A stretch of DNA of 64,000 bases from contig JAFFSR010000362.1 of the NCBI GenBank assembly GCA_017163975.1, positions 310,001 through 374,000 of the forward strand, written 5' to 3'. The stretch comes from Anastatus disparis. Taxonomy: Eukaryota > Arthropoda > Insecta > Hymenoptera > Eupelmidae. The translations under genes were made by a program, and so were the position numbers. The notes beneath the pieces were generated by a model. The model did no database searches. It worked only from the letters and a program-made list of their open reading frames with translations, and was not told the DNA's origin. Positions 1-12,523 of this stretch are shown here, in pieces (the stretch's first letter is position 1; every line of letters begins with the position of its first letter).

Positions 1-3000
1 TTAAACTCACTCTCCTACACAAATATGCAGTCATGTGGCATCTAAAAATTCGATCGCACAAATCGTTCATCTTGCGCAAAACTCGCATCTTGTGACAATA
101 AGTACGCGTGCGCGCGCTATACATATATTTTTTTTATCATCATCAAGTATATACAATAGTTGCGTTAACTATTATAGAGGGTTTTAAAGAAGCCGCGTTT
201 TAGCTTAGGCCGTAACACCAGTAGTCGTTGACTTCTTTAAAGTGAAAATTGCGCAAAACGTCTTAAAAGTGTTACACACCGCGCGCACTCGCGCGCACCA
301 CAGTCAGCATAGAACATGGGGTACATGGCCGTCCAGTTGCAACTACTTTACCTTACCTTCACTATACATATATACATTGCAACAAATCGTAGCCATGTGT
401 ACCCATACATTCCCCTTCTTTAAAGCAACTGACTTGGAGATTCGTCTAAATAGGATTTTTAAGAATTTTAACGGTCCACATGGGCTATTCGAAGCTCTTG
501 AGATAAATAGCGAGCGAGAGAAAGAGCGAAGCTTGTCTTCGGGTTAAAGGGGATGCCGGAAACTTTGATGAATGCCGCTTCGGCTATTAAAGTATTGCTG
601 TGTTAAGTTAACGTCTGCATTAACTGGCTTTATTTATTGAATTGCCTGTCTTTTAGCTATTTCACGTTTGCTGGACAATTGAGCAAACACCTGTTTTATT
701 CGATAATGAGGCAACAATTTTGTTAAGGCTGATAAGAATTCTATTTTATGCGCAACAACATTACAATATTACGTCTTAAATAATCCTTCATCATAATTTT
801 AATGTTATTCTAATATTTAATATTGTAAGATCAAAATATTGTATATCTTTTCATTAATAAACGGATGATAAAGTTTATTAATATTTCAATAAAATTTATT
901 TTACTAATGAATAATTAATATTTCTAGTAGATATTCCATCTTAAGTATATTGTTTGCAACTACTAAAAATTTAAATAAACATAAACTGGACATCCATTAT
1001 TGCTTCCAACTTTATCATTAAATTAAATTAATAATTATTATTATTGAAAATTTAAAATAATACATAATCATAATTTTTGTAAAATAAAAATAAACGAATT
1101 ATAAATATTTGACCTGTTTATAATGTGTAAATTTTTTTAAGCTTATAAAAGATTGCATTTTCTGGCATTCGTTAATAAATGCAGAAAAAAGAATAATATT
1201 AATTTTTACATTTACTTATCGCATTAATTTATCGCGTGCATGCGAAATCGAAATTTTAATAAGAATAATAATGCCTGTAAAAAAAAGGACATCGTTGCAC
1301 CTAACATAAAGGCATAATTAATAACCAACGAATTTCTTGGAAAACCAACAATGCAAAGGAAGAAATCGAATAACAAGAGCGAGCACAAGATCCTCCGAGA
1401 GATCGCTAATGTAATAAGAATGACAAAAAGATAAAAAAATATAAATATACAAGTGGAAGCTGCACCTTTTGCGAAGAAGGAATAAAGAAAGAAAGAAAGC
1501 GCAATAACGAAAAGGAAATCGGTCCCTGACCTGATTGCTCGTTCACGTGTCGTCTGTGTATCATCTTCCTTTACCTTCATATATAAAACTTGAAGCGTAA
1601 TGCAAATCGAAGGCGCGCTTTAAAATAATCTCTATGCAGATGAAGCTTACCAATCAAGATATGTCACTACTGCTACTGAATAAGAATCAATGTTCTTTTC
1701 TTCTCTCTCTTCTTTCTTTATAAACAGAGAAAGAAATAAAAGAAGCAAAAAAAGCAAAATAAGCATCGATAACGATCGTACGCACGAGTGACTCCCACGC
1801 ATAAAAGCCAGCTTTTTGAAGTGCAAGCGGGCGTAAAAAGGAATCTCGCATGCACTTCTCGTTGACTTTATGAATGGGGGAGGGGGAGGGGGCTTTCGCC
1901 AATCGTGTAGTAAAACCAATGTATGTAATAGTGTAGTACATATATACCGCGTGAAAGTCTTTAAGCGATCGAGGTCTTCGATATGCCTTGTTAATTGAAC
2001 GAGGAAACACGTGTTAGGCGCACACGCGCACACGAGCGAGCTGTGCTTTTTTTTTCTTTGTTTTGATACAAATCTCGCGTACACGTTTGTATAGGCTGAT
2101 GGCGACAAGATAGTGCCGTCAAAGATAGGGGCTTTTCTTCTTCCTAGAGAGATGTGTTTATCGAAACTTACACTTTTTCTTCACTTTTTTTCATTGTTCA
2201 GGCTAAAATTTACAAAGTAATAATATATGTTTAATTGTAATAACTATTTATTTTTAGCTGAAAATACTTTTTCTTTTTTAAGAAGATAACAAAATTAAGC
2301 TATAACTTAAGATTTTCTTATTTTGTTAACATAGCGTAGAAATTATATAGTTTTGTTGATAGGGATATTAATTTACAACAATGATCAACATTATAATATA
2401 AAGAATGCTCGGTTTCTGTGCTAAAGTTCTTCTCGATTTCTACCATAAATGTTTAAATATTATATTACGGATCAATTAAAGGTTTTTTAAATTAAGGCAA
2501 TGCATTAAATATGCATAAATTACGATATTCAAGTCACGAACTTGCTTATACTTCAAACATTATGATGTCTTATTAACAATAAATTATGAGATAATGCGAA
2601 TTTCATTGACGACAAACTTAATTTTTTTCTTGCGATTAATAAAGTTGTCATTAGTGCCATGTTCTCGCATAAATGTACTTACTGTAAACGAACATTTATT
2701 TAAGCGCAAATATTTTTTCAGCGTATTTTTTCTTTATTAAATGATGTAATATTAAAAAATAATTACATAAATATTTTCCTTTTAGTTCGTAACTCTCTGG
2801 GATAAACAAGTTAGCTTTTATACCTCGCTTGCATTCTCTATTGTATAAGCTTGTAAGTCATCATTTTATCATTAAGAAAATATTAAATACAGGTAAAAGT
2901 CGAATGGTTTTAGCTAGCAACTTTATGATTAATTGATTTACACGTATGAAAAATAAAGATTTATACCATGATTTATAGTCTAACAATTTTTCAGTTGTAC

Positions 3001-3466
3001 GAATGTTTAATTAATATTGTGAATTAAATGATTGTAATTTTTCAAATATTAATTTGCTTTGAATTCAACATTAATATATTTACTAAATTAATCTCTTTTA
3101 TTCTTTTTTCAGGAATATTCAGAAAAAAAAATCAGAAGATAATATTCTGTAATTTTTTTTCAATGAAGAAGAAAAGGACATGTTTATCAACGAAATTAGA
3201 ATTGAAAAGAGAAAAAAAAGGATGTTGAGATTAGATAAAGTGAACAACACGCATGTGCGCTCATATAACGGTTGACTAAAGAAAAAAATAAATGAGCAGG
3301 ACTAGTGTGCGAAACAGCAAGGAAGTAGGGCCCATGTTATAAGCAATTCGCATATACATATGTACGACGTTGGAACGGTCCTTACGTAATCGCCAAACAA
3401 CGCACAATCTCCGTCGGATATCACTTTGTAGTCTGACCGCTATGAAACCTTGCCCTATCTGATATG
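1..3466. other. Gene-free AT-rich DNA
   Basis: No supported gene. Positions 1-600 and 1,500-2,150 are more mixed in composition, with alternating CG near 108-118 and a G-rich/C-rich stretch near 1,876-1,892. The rest is A/T-dominated. The reading frames here (for example 242-547 plus and 1,647-2,108 minus) are rich in K, F, L and S, overlap other frames, and encode no recognisable domain. I see no splice-bounded exon that I could defend. It is most simply intergenic or intronic sequence. Confidence 0.7.
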
Positions 3467-3486
3467 TTTCTTTCTTTCTTTCTTTT
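3467..3486. repeat. (TTTC)n microsatellite
   Basis: Four to five tandem TTTC units followed by a T-run. The adjacent block (about 3,230-3,460) is more complex in composition than its surroundings. Such pyrimidine tracts recur through the window. Confidence 0.85.
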
Positions 3487-5358
3487 TAGTCTCCTTCAAT
3501 TATTCTTTTTTACTTGTTTTGTTTTATTTCAACTTTACTTTAGATTACAATAAAAAATTATTCAGTACCTTGTTTAATATTTTTATTTAAATGAAATATT
3601 AATAAGTTATTTATATAAAAGTATTATTATTGATATTTAATATAAATTTATTGCAAAAATGTATCTGGCAATAAATTTAAAATCGCATTTTAACATATTT
3701 TTAATAAAAAATTTTATTACTATAATTTCATAATTAAAGTTTTTTTAATACTTACTAACTTTTCGAAAAATATTGAAAAATCAAAAGAATTTCGGAGGAA
3801 TTAATTAACTTGAGAAAGCTACCTTTCATGTTCTTTATATATTTTTCCCTTTTTGTCACATGAAAGTGAAAGTCATTAGTAATATTGTAGTTATTAAAAA
3901 AAATTAAGGATTACTATAAAAAAAAAGAAATTCGATAAAGATCTAAATTAAAAATATTATTTGTTATTTTATGCGTATAAAAGTGCTTAATAATATAAAA
4001 AATTACTATATTTTATCATAATAAAATCTAAAAAATGGATATATAACTTTTATTAATATGATCATTGTGACTTCTTTTATGTTTAAAGTACGGTGCGCCA
4101 TTAAGATTTTATCGCGTTACTTTTGGAAGTGATATTTTTTCAGTGTATACTGTTTAATTTTATTTTTTATTAAAATTTATCGTATCAAGGGTGCCACGAA
4201 AACAATGATAAGAAACAAGTGAAAGCTTTGTAGGTGTGACATAGTTAAGCAAATGGAAAGCTTTATTTGTTTATATTTCTTTTTTTTCTTGTAATTCAGA
4301 AAATTACACTGCAACAAATCATTTGACCAAAAAGTTATGATTTTTTCTTTTTTTTAACATTATCTTTATTTTAATAACATAATAACATAAACTATTGTTA
4401 CTTTACGTAACTGATAAAAAATATAGAATGAAAACAAAAATTTCTTACATATTTTAGTTTTAATGATGAATTTATGAAATTTGCCAAGTAATTCTTTTAT
4501 TAAAAAAGAAATTTTTAACATGAACATAACAGTAAAAAAAGCACATAACAAAACGAAAGTGAAGATGCATAAAACTCAAAATGAGAACGAGAAAGTGACA
4601 GCTGGTATAATAAGAGTGTTGAAAGAGGTTAAAATATCAGCAATGAAAAAAATAAAATAAAAAGCGTATTTTCATACATACATATATATATCCGCCTACA
4701 CCGGGTATTTAAAATTTAAATTCTCCGATAAAAGAATTAACGTGAAACCAATCCATCATTTACTTCTTTTTTTTTTAAATCTCCTCTTTTAACACCCACA
4801 ATGGATCATATACTGATTTAATTATATAAATTTAAGAACATAATGCGATTTTCTGGTGATTTATATTGGAATTCTCTTTTTTATTTTCACTAAAAATTAT
4901 GAACTTTATTGAAATTATGCTATTACATAAAGTCATCTGCTTATATTTTTAACCCAACCAGTCGTATAAATTATGTCTTTTATATTAAATTTGTGTATAT
5001 ATAGAAATGATTATAGTAAGGTTTTTTTATGAAAGCCATTTAGGATATAAATTTTCAATGCGTTCTTTGCGTTAATCGAACAATATGTAGATACTTTACG
5101 CGCGTCATTATTTCACGGTACGTAAAATTATAAACTTTCGTATTTTTATAAGGCAGTATCAAACATTACTAAAATTAAAAATCAACCGTAAAACTTGAAG
5201 AGCAGATAATTTTTCAAAAATCTTCCTATAACATTCTATCGCGAAGAAAAAAAAATTCCGAACAAAGCGATTTTTTTACGAGGTAAAGAAAAGAAAAGAA
5301 AAAGATAAAGAAGAAAAAAACGAAGAGAAAGAAAAGCTACTTCCAATAACGCAAGTGA
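3487..5358. other. Gene-free AT-rich DNA
   Basis: A/T-dominated with homopolymer runs. No credible coding region: the 61-codon minus frame at 4,366-4,551 is K/F/L-rich and unsupported. A purine-rich stretch (AAAG/GAAA, about 5,280-5,340) leads into the (GA)n tract that follows. Confidence 0.7.
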
Positions 5359-5375
5359 AGGAGAGAGAGAGAGAG
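5359..5375. repeat. (GA)n microsatellite
   Basis: About eight uninterrupted GA units at the edge of a longer purine-rich tract. (GA)n is the recognised binding context of insect GAGA factor, so a regulatory role is possible, but nothing here establishes it. Confidence 0.85.
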
Positions 5376-5900
5376 CCTGTCCTGTACCATCATTTACAGT
5401 ATTACCTTTCAAGCATGTTGTAGAAGCCAGGCTTCTTTATAAAATATGCATTCCAAGGGGCGCGCATTGCATTATACGGGCAATCGGTATATGGCCCTCC
5501 GTCTTTTCTTCTTTACATGTATATATATAACCTTCGCGGAAGTATGTATGTATATAATATGTATCGCGAAGAGGCACTTGATTTACGGGGAAATCGAGTG
5601 GAGCCCGTATTACGCGTGTATATATATAGCAGGCCAGGAAACACGCTCGGCAGGAGCATGAAGTAATCTCTTGTCAGATCATAATCGACTATCTTCGCTC
5701 CACTATGCATATATGCTTTTATGTATATAATATGGCACGCCTGGAAAGCCAAGCCAACAAGCAATATGTAATGCAAAAACCCTTTTGCATCCTTTCTGCA
5801 TCCTTCGATTTCTCGTTTCGAACTTTTGACTCTTTCTCTCTTTTTCTTTCCTGCATTTCGTGTGGCATACTTCAACTAATTTTTTACTGCTTACATTAAA
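5376..5900. other. Complex-composition block with small dyads
   Basis: GC-richer than its flanks. It contains the inverted pair CTTCGCG (5,532-5,538) and CGCGAAG (5,565-5,571) around a 26-bp AT spacer, and a recurring TATGTATATAATATG string near 5,547 and 5,720. Overlapping frames on both strands (5,446-5,661 plus, 5,513-5,875 minus, 5,705-5,899 plus) are open at once, which is expected by chance. None has family features, so none is called as a gene. Confidence 0.5.
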
Positions 5901-7199
5901 GTATCGAATGGATAAAGAAGCTGATCATTTACAATAAATGTTTTACATTAATTTCCTGATTATTGCTTATTCTTAATTATAATATGGATTTTGCTTGAGA
6001 ATATTTTTGGTCCATGAAGCAATATAATAAAATAATTCTTATTAAGCATAAAATTATTCATATATGTAATATTAATATATGCGGTTTATTAATATAATTA
6101 GAACATCAAAAATGAATTTTTAAATTATTTGTATGATATTTTGTCATGTCTCTTACATATTAATTAAAATTTATTTTTAATACTATTAACTTTCGATAAA
6201 ATTTTTCATATTCAATATAAAAAATTTTTAAAATAATAAATTTTTAAATAACGTATAGATTGCGTTGATATTATTCTAGCATTTTGTTAATAAAAAATAT
6301 TTTCAAATAAATCAACCATTATCAGTGGTTGCAATCAGCAATTTAAGCTGCCCCAACTTAATACGTGGTACCTGCATTTTTTTTAATACATCAGATTTTT
6401 ATGAATATTACATAATTTTCCATATTTAATTAAAATTTCGTATGTAATTAAAAAATTTTGAAAAAATTTTTTGCAAATATATTAAGTTAATGATTTAATA
6501 ATTCAAATATAATCTATATAAATATATATTTTTTTCAAGTTATTATTTCATTAGTAGCTTTAGTTGCAAACGGGTAAATAACAGTTATTAAAGTAAATGA
6601 ATTTTCACATTAAACGTCAAGATGTACTTAATTTTTATATAAGAAAAATTTTAAAATATTTATTTACGTGTCTGAATAATTTACTAAACTTGTATAAAAT
6701 GCGCATTATAATCTTAAAAGCATATGTAAAAAATTTAATAAAATTCAGTTCTTACGATACATTTAAAAAAAAAAGAACTTGCAAAACAGATATGGCCAAC
6801 AAAATATTGGCCATTAAGCGTAATTTTTTTCCAAACAATTCAATAAAACATCATCATTCTAATTAATTATAAAAATATTGAAATTAGCATCAAATTATTA
6901 CGAACAATTACGATAATTACAGTATATACACGTAAGATCATAATAATGCCCAGGAAAATCCCGTTCCATCGCCGATTAAAAGCGGAGGTTAACCTTAAAA
7001 ATTTTTAAGGAGGGACAAGAGTAAAGTACACTTTGGTAATAAAAAAAGAATTTGCTCAAGGGAAATAATTAAAAACAAATATATTCGCGTCAGGCTTGCT
7101 TTACTTTATACGCGTTAAAAAACAAGCAAGATGAGTGTAAATATTCACTTGGCGCGTCGCAAGTATCTTCTTTTAAAAAAAATGAAGAAAAAATAAGAG
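5901..7199. other. Gene-free AT-rich DNA
   Basis: Strongly A/T-rich with no gene seen. The 89-codon frame at 6,597-6,866 is N/K/I/F-rich and matches the base composition rather than a protein family. Confidence 0.7.
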
Positions 7200-7610
7200 A
7201 AAAAAAAATAAATTCAACATTGCCCGGCGCGCAATATCAATTACGCGACGACTCCCCCTTCTTGTACCTTCGTCTTGCGTTTATCGGCCGACGGAATCAA
7301 GAGCGCCGAAATCAATCAAGTCTCGCGAAACGAAAAAAGAGAGAAAAAAAAGAATAAACCACGAGAGGACCCCCGGAATTAATCGAGCTGTTTGCCAAAG
7401 CCGGCTTTCCTCGTGCAGTCTTGAAACAAACCCATTTCGATTGCCTCATAAATCGCACGTTGCTTTCTTTTTTTTTTATTTTATCCTGAATTTCCCGAAA
7501 AATTGTCGAATGTTTTATAAAGAAAGGTAATTTCGGCGTGTGTCGCGCCTGAGGCGCCGCCGCACGATCTTTAAATACCTCTATGTACTCAACGCGCTAA
7601 TTGTTTTAGT
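7200..7610. promoter_or_regulatory. Candidate regulatory or exonic block (complex composition)
   Basis: A sharply bounded block of higher complexity inside AT-rich DNA, with many CpG steps and unique sequence (about 7,220-7,330, 7,360-7,460 and 7,530-7,580). It includes CATAAATCG and TTTATAAAG strings that resemble sites for caudal/posterior-type homeodomains. No reading frame of note crosses it. Blocks like this in insect intergenic DNA are often enhancers or non-coding exons. That is inference from composition and cannot be settled without conservation or transcript data. Confidence 0.3.
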
Positions 7611-8680
7611 AAAATGCCTTTTCGAAATCTCAGTATCACGATCTTTACAGTAACCGATTTGTTAGCTATGAACGTTTACATCGTATTTTTTAATTAATTT
7701 GTAATTTCAGTTGTTTTATGATCAACTATTTACTAAAAGTTACTCTAAATTATTTAGAAAAATATTTCTATAAAAAGTTATTTCCAAGAACAATAAATGC
7801 GCAAGTTTAAATTGATGGTTCACACCCAAGCGTCTTGGCCAATGATTAATCAAATTACAAAATATGCGTAAAATAAATGCATACCTGAAAAAAGGTAAAC
7901 ATTGTAATGTAATTTGGTTACCTTATTACAAAGACGCACCTTACGTGAAACTTCCATTTACCGATATGTACTCTCTGGTAACTGTTAATTTAAGTAATTA
8001 ATATGCGCAGCTTGATCTTGCATTCCTTTTTTTCGTTGTCAAGAACAAGAGTAGAAAAAAACCACTATACTATCACCGCAAACATGAGGTAAAAGTTATG
8101 GTTCACAGGATGAGTTTAATGTTCTTTTTTTTACAAACTCCAAGACGTTCGTGGAAATTTGCATCATGAATCTTTTTACTTTGAATAAGCAAAGGAAAAA
8201 ATGTACTCTAAATTTTTGTTGATAAAATATCTATTGGTTATAAAGTTAATTTTTGTAATTAAATTTGCCTAAATTTAGAATTATAACTTTTAATGCAATT
8301 AAACAGCTATTATTTAAACAAATAAATCTTAAATACATATACTTAATTAAAATTTGAATTCATTGAGAATCGATTATTTGAAGTACAGTTGAATTATGTA
8401 ATATTAAAATTTGCTCACGTTCATAATCCATTAGTGATATTGTGTATATCCAAAAAAGTGAGTGATTGCAAAATGGGCTGCCAAACATAAATCATTATAA
8501 TAATAAAATCAAATTACATAAAATCCAATTGAAAATCTAATCTATATAACACATTAAACTTTCTAGAAAATTTTTAAAATCAATGATCAATTGATATGCT
8601 TTAAGATAAAAAAGTAAAAAGAAGCGTTTTATAAAATAAGAAAGAAAAAAAGTTTGTGAAAAGACACGTTGATGAACTCG
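7611..8680. other. Gene-free AT-rich DNA
   Basis: No gene, RNA or repeat family recognised. Short A/T runs only. Confidence 0.7.
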
Positions 8681-9160
8681 CCTTCACTGCACTGGTACCT
8701 CGCCTTTGCTTCATTTGATCTCATAATACTCATTCCACGTGATTTTCACGTTGTATCAATAGCACAATAGCTATATAGCTTAAGCTTTTCTAATAGTGCA
8801 AGCAATATGTGGATCAGTGGGTGAGCCACGATTAAGCGCGTGGGCGTTAAGCTGTGTGGGTGCAGTTCTCTTTCTCTATAGAGCTATATATACGTTTATT
8901 TCTTATATGATGCTGAGAAATCATGGCTGGTGTGCAACGCTAATACGGGAGGTTGGTAAACAAACTTAACGAGCCTGGCTACTCATTCGCGCGCGAAGAC
9001 ACCTCGACCCAGAAAGTATGGCGATGCACTACACTACACGGCAAAAGCACAGTACACCAGCAATGGCCTTTAAACCAGTTAACGAGTCTCGATGCTTTAG
9101 TCTCTTGATGAGCATCTGGTTCACGTGAGATTTAACTTAACCATGCGAATAGATTAGAAG
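8681..9160. other. Complex-composition block, function unknown
   Basis: GC-richer and non-repetitive, with an E-box-like CCACGTGAT near 8,737 and mixed sequence through 8,930-9,130. No open frame supports coding. It could be regulatory or part of a non-coding transcript; I cannot tell which. Confidence 0.35.
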
Positions 9161-9740
9161 ATATGTTGACGAGATGAAAAATTTTTTTTATCACAGTCAT
9201 TTTTATTGAATTTATTATTTTGTTACAGAAATATTATAATAATGTTTTTAAAAAATATCTTGACATTTCTGATCAATCAGTAATTTAATTGTGAAAAATC
9301 AACAGTAAAATTATAAAGACATTTTAAAGTATTTCGTTATAAAAAATGTGAACTGCCGAAGAAATCAGATAACACCATTTTCAGAAATAACAAATTGGCC
9401 CATGTAAGCAAGAAAAAAATTAGTGTTTACACGATGAAATTTTTACTTTCAACTTAATTTCAACCGATTTCACATAATTTATTTATTTTTTACTCATCGA
9501 GATTTTTTATTGATCTTTCAATTGCATAACGCATAGACTAAAAAGATATCAATTTCAATAAATATAAAATATATGTGCAAATTTATAGGCAATATTTATA
9601 TTTTAACTTTTATCATAATTTTAAAAATTAACTTATTTACAAATCTATCTTATAAATCAAATATTACACTAAAGTTTAATTAATAGTCTTATATAAAATT
9701 TTATGTGAAATTTCAAATCTGCTGATAGCTTTAACAAAAT
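9161..9740. other. Gene-free AT-rich DNA
   Basis: A/T-rich, with nothing recognised. Confidence 0.7.
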
Positions 9741-10720
9741 TTAATGGACATATCATATGAATGCGTTTTGCAAATTGTCGCGAACTTGAAACTAGTAAGT
9801 AAAATATTAACAACTTCGTTAAACCGTTGCTCAAGCGTGTTATTGAATGCGATGCGTGTTTGATGAAAGCTGCCAAAATTTTTCGTTGAAAATAACCCGC
9901 GAAAGGCTTGACGCAAGACATACGGATAACTTTTTCTCTTTGCCGAAAGTAAGTCCATGGCAATCATCGGGAATATCGTGTGTTTTGTCGCCTTGGACTC
10001 GGAACATTTAGTCAGATATTTGGAAAATTTTGCGAGCTCGTTAACGAGTAATCGCCGTCTCGTTTTTTCGACTCAGCAAACAAAATCAAGTGACATTATT
10101 CGAATAACCAAACTGCAATAAGGAATAATTCAAAGCCTGAACTTTCCAACCGTAAGTGATTGATTATTTTCTTCTGCATCCTCGAGGCTAAGCATTCGGT
10201 TTTTAAAATTTTTTTCTTTTTTTTTACTTTATACTGCTGCCAGGCAATTCAAGCATCTCTCACGAAATCCCGAAGTTTTACGTCATTTTAATTCGATAAG
10301 TATCGAAAGTCATCATTATATGCCGTGGAAATCGAAAAATCGAAAGCCAACCGGCGCTGCTATTGCTGCTGCTGCTGCTGCCAATCGGCGAACCTGAGAT
10401 CTTCATCGCCATCAATTTTGCGCTTGTACTTCACCGATTATTAGTCAGCAATTTATTATTCGGCAATGATGTACTGCGCGACTGACGCTCGCGTCTCTTC
10501 TTTAACTGACGTATATGGTATCACCCTTTTTTGAAAATCGGGTCAAAACGATTACCACCGCCGCAAGTCGCCATACGCTCAAACACATCCCGACACTGCA
10601 ATACAACATCAGTTTGTCTTTCGCGCGTCGCCGTAAACGGACAATCATTTTTACCGGCAACATCGATAAGAACAAATGTACTCAGCATGCTACAATCTCT
10701 TGACAAAATGAGCATCATTC
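9741..10720. other. Complex-composition block with a CTG tract
   Basis: One of the less AT-biased stretches of the left half. Frames on both strands overlap (9,676-9,963 minus, 10,515-10,703 plus, 10,521-10,769 minus, 10,531-10,980 plus). The frame at 10,531 runs 149 codons but becomes F/I/L/S-rich in its second half and has no domain that I recognise. It could be regulatory DNA, a non-coding exon or chance open frames. Confidence 0.35.
10356..10382. repeat. CTG/GCT trinucleotide microsatellite
   Basis: GCTGCT-ATT-(GCT)n run, interrupted once. It lies in a mixed-composition block but not in a credible reading frame, so polyglutamine or polyserine coding is not supported. Confidence 0.85.
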
Positions 10721-10980
10721 GGACTTTTTTTATCGCTTTACTTTTACACGTGTACAGTTTGATGTACAAATTTCCAACCTCTTGTTTTCCTTATTTTGTT
10801 ACTTTTTTCACGAGTTCCTCAAAACATTGTAGCTTGGTATTCATTAAAAACACAATTGATCTCCACGAGCTAATTATTCAGCCTATAAAAACCCTATGTA
10901 TTTACATTATATTTGTATTGCTTGCATCTACATTTTTTATCTATTTTCTTCAAAATTTTACACAAAATTTATCTCGATAG

Positions 10981-11804
10981 AAAAATTTGTTTTTTTTTCC
11001 TAAGAAATAATTCTCAAAGCTGAAGATTAATGCTAAATTTTTACTTTTGTAAAGGTTATAACGAGATCCTGCAAGCTTGATATAATTGCCTGTTCAAAAA
11101 ATTAAAATAATTACATGAAAAAAAAAAAACAAAAGCAAATGCAACGTTACGTAAAAATATATCAAAGTCGTTGTCTCAAACAAACGACTGCAAAAAGTGT
11201 TAATATAAAAAATTATATTCTTTAATTAAATTAATTAGATAACGTAAATGAAATCTTATACATTTAATGAGACAAATGAAATATTAAGCAAAATTACAAG
11301 CGTCCGAATTTACAGCGTTGAAACGTGTCAGGCGTCAAGCTGTGATTTAATTGCGTTTTGAGAAAATTACGCTGAATTATTTTTTTGCACTTTAATGCGT
11401 AAGTAGATTTTAAATAAATTCGAATAATATTTAAAAAAGAATAAATGAATAAATTTTATTTTTTAAAAAGTAGAATCTTTTATTTTTGTCAAATCAATCT
11501 GGAAATAAATATTTATCAACAAAATGAAAGTACCATATTAGCTTAATCATGTTCAATAAATATTAAATATATTACATTTTTATATTAATGTCGGTAAATA
11601 TCATGACTATGATATCGTTATTTCTATCATTTCAATTTCAGGAACTGTTTCCGTAATTAGGTTTCAATTAATATTTTGAATATTTAATTACATAAAAGCA
11701 TACATGATTTAATTATACAACATTTTAATTTACATAAATAGAATTAACTTTAATAGTATAATTGTTTCCCATAATAGAAAATACTAAAAATAAGAATTAT
11801 AACC
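10981..11804. other. Gene-free AT-rich DNA
   Basis: A/T-rich with poly-A and poly-T runs. No gene or known repeat seen up to the edge of the fold-back element. Confidence 0.7.
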
Positions 11805-11806
11805 TA

Positions 11807-12060
11807 CACTGAGAAAAAGATTTTTTAGTTTCAAAGAAACGTGTGTTTCAATAGTGCCAAACACATGATTTCTTTAAATCAAAAAAAATTTTTTATTTTC
11901 AAAAAAATATTTATTTATTTCAAATATATCTAATTTAAAATATTTCATTTAAATAAATATTTTTTTGAAAATAAAAAAATTTTTTTGATTTAAAGAAATC
12001 ATGTGTTTGGCAATATTGAAACACACGTTTCTTTGAAACTAAAAAATCTTTTTCTCAGTG
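11807..12060. mobile_element. 254-bp fold-back MITE-like element
   Basis: The element begins CACTGAGAAAAAGATTTTTT and ends with the reverse complement. The arms are inverted copies with only about two differences over the first 110 bp or so (one is ATAGTGCC versus ATATTGCC, read on the same strand, and one shifts an A/T-run boundary). They become less exact around the AT-rich centre near 11,925-11,945. The dinucleotide TA flanks both ends (11,805-11,806 and 12,061-12,062), as expected for a TA target-site duplication. There is no coding capacity. Small size, long terminal inverted repeats and TA flanks fit a non-autonomous Tc1/mariner-type MITE. The family is inferred, because no autonomous partner is in the window. 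A transcript through it would fold into a long hairpin. Confidence 0.85.
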
Positions 12061-12485
12061 TATATATTGACTTTTTGCGTGAAATATAATGTCTTAAAAA
12101 TGATTTAATTTTCAATTCGCAATTCCAAATTTATCAGATATACAAAGTAGCAATTATTTGGAGAATATAATTTTCATCATCCCTAAGCGATTTAAAAAGT
12201 TACGTATAAAAAGATCGAAAAATAAAAGAATTTCTCATGGCACATCCCGAAGGCATCCATATACTTTCTCATAATTTAACTCCAATATAATAACGAATAA
12301 CACAATGTTTTCTCTGACTTGTTTATATCCCTCTTCTTTTTCCCCCATTTCAGTCTGTTCATCTTCGTTTTCGTTAAAATATATCTTTTTTTATTTTCTC
12401 GCCATTTTCGGATCAAGTGCGGCACTTTCGCTTCTGTTATTATAGTTTAATTCGCGAGATATCTTATGCGTTGACGCAACATATA

Positions 12486-12487
<2 letters not shown>
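12061..12487. other. Gene-free DNA
   Basis: Unique AT-rich sequence between the fold-back element and an (AT)n tract. Nothing recognised. Confidence 0.65.

Positions 12488-12521
<34 letters not shown>
12488..12521. repeat. (AT)n microsatellite
   Basis: About 17 uninterrupted AT units. The overlapping minus-strand frame gains a Y-I repeat from this tract, which argues that the frame is not a real gene. Confidence 0.95.

Positions 12522-12523
<2 letters not shown>

Noticed and set aside
1647..2108. 153-codon minus frame
   Set aside because: Contains a polyproline run from a G-rich tract and K/E and F/L runs from purine tracts. It overlaps another minus frame and has no domain.
4139..4153. Possible MITE end TTTTCAGTGTATA
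   Set aside because: No inverted partner was found within several hundred bases on the expected side. The same applies to GATCAGTGTATTT near 42,506.
10531..10980. 149-codon plus frame
   Set aside because: The first half lies in mixed DNA also open on the minus strand. The second half is F/I/L/S-rich and composition-driven. No domain.
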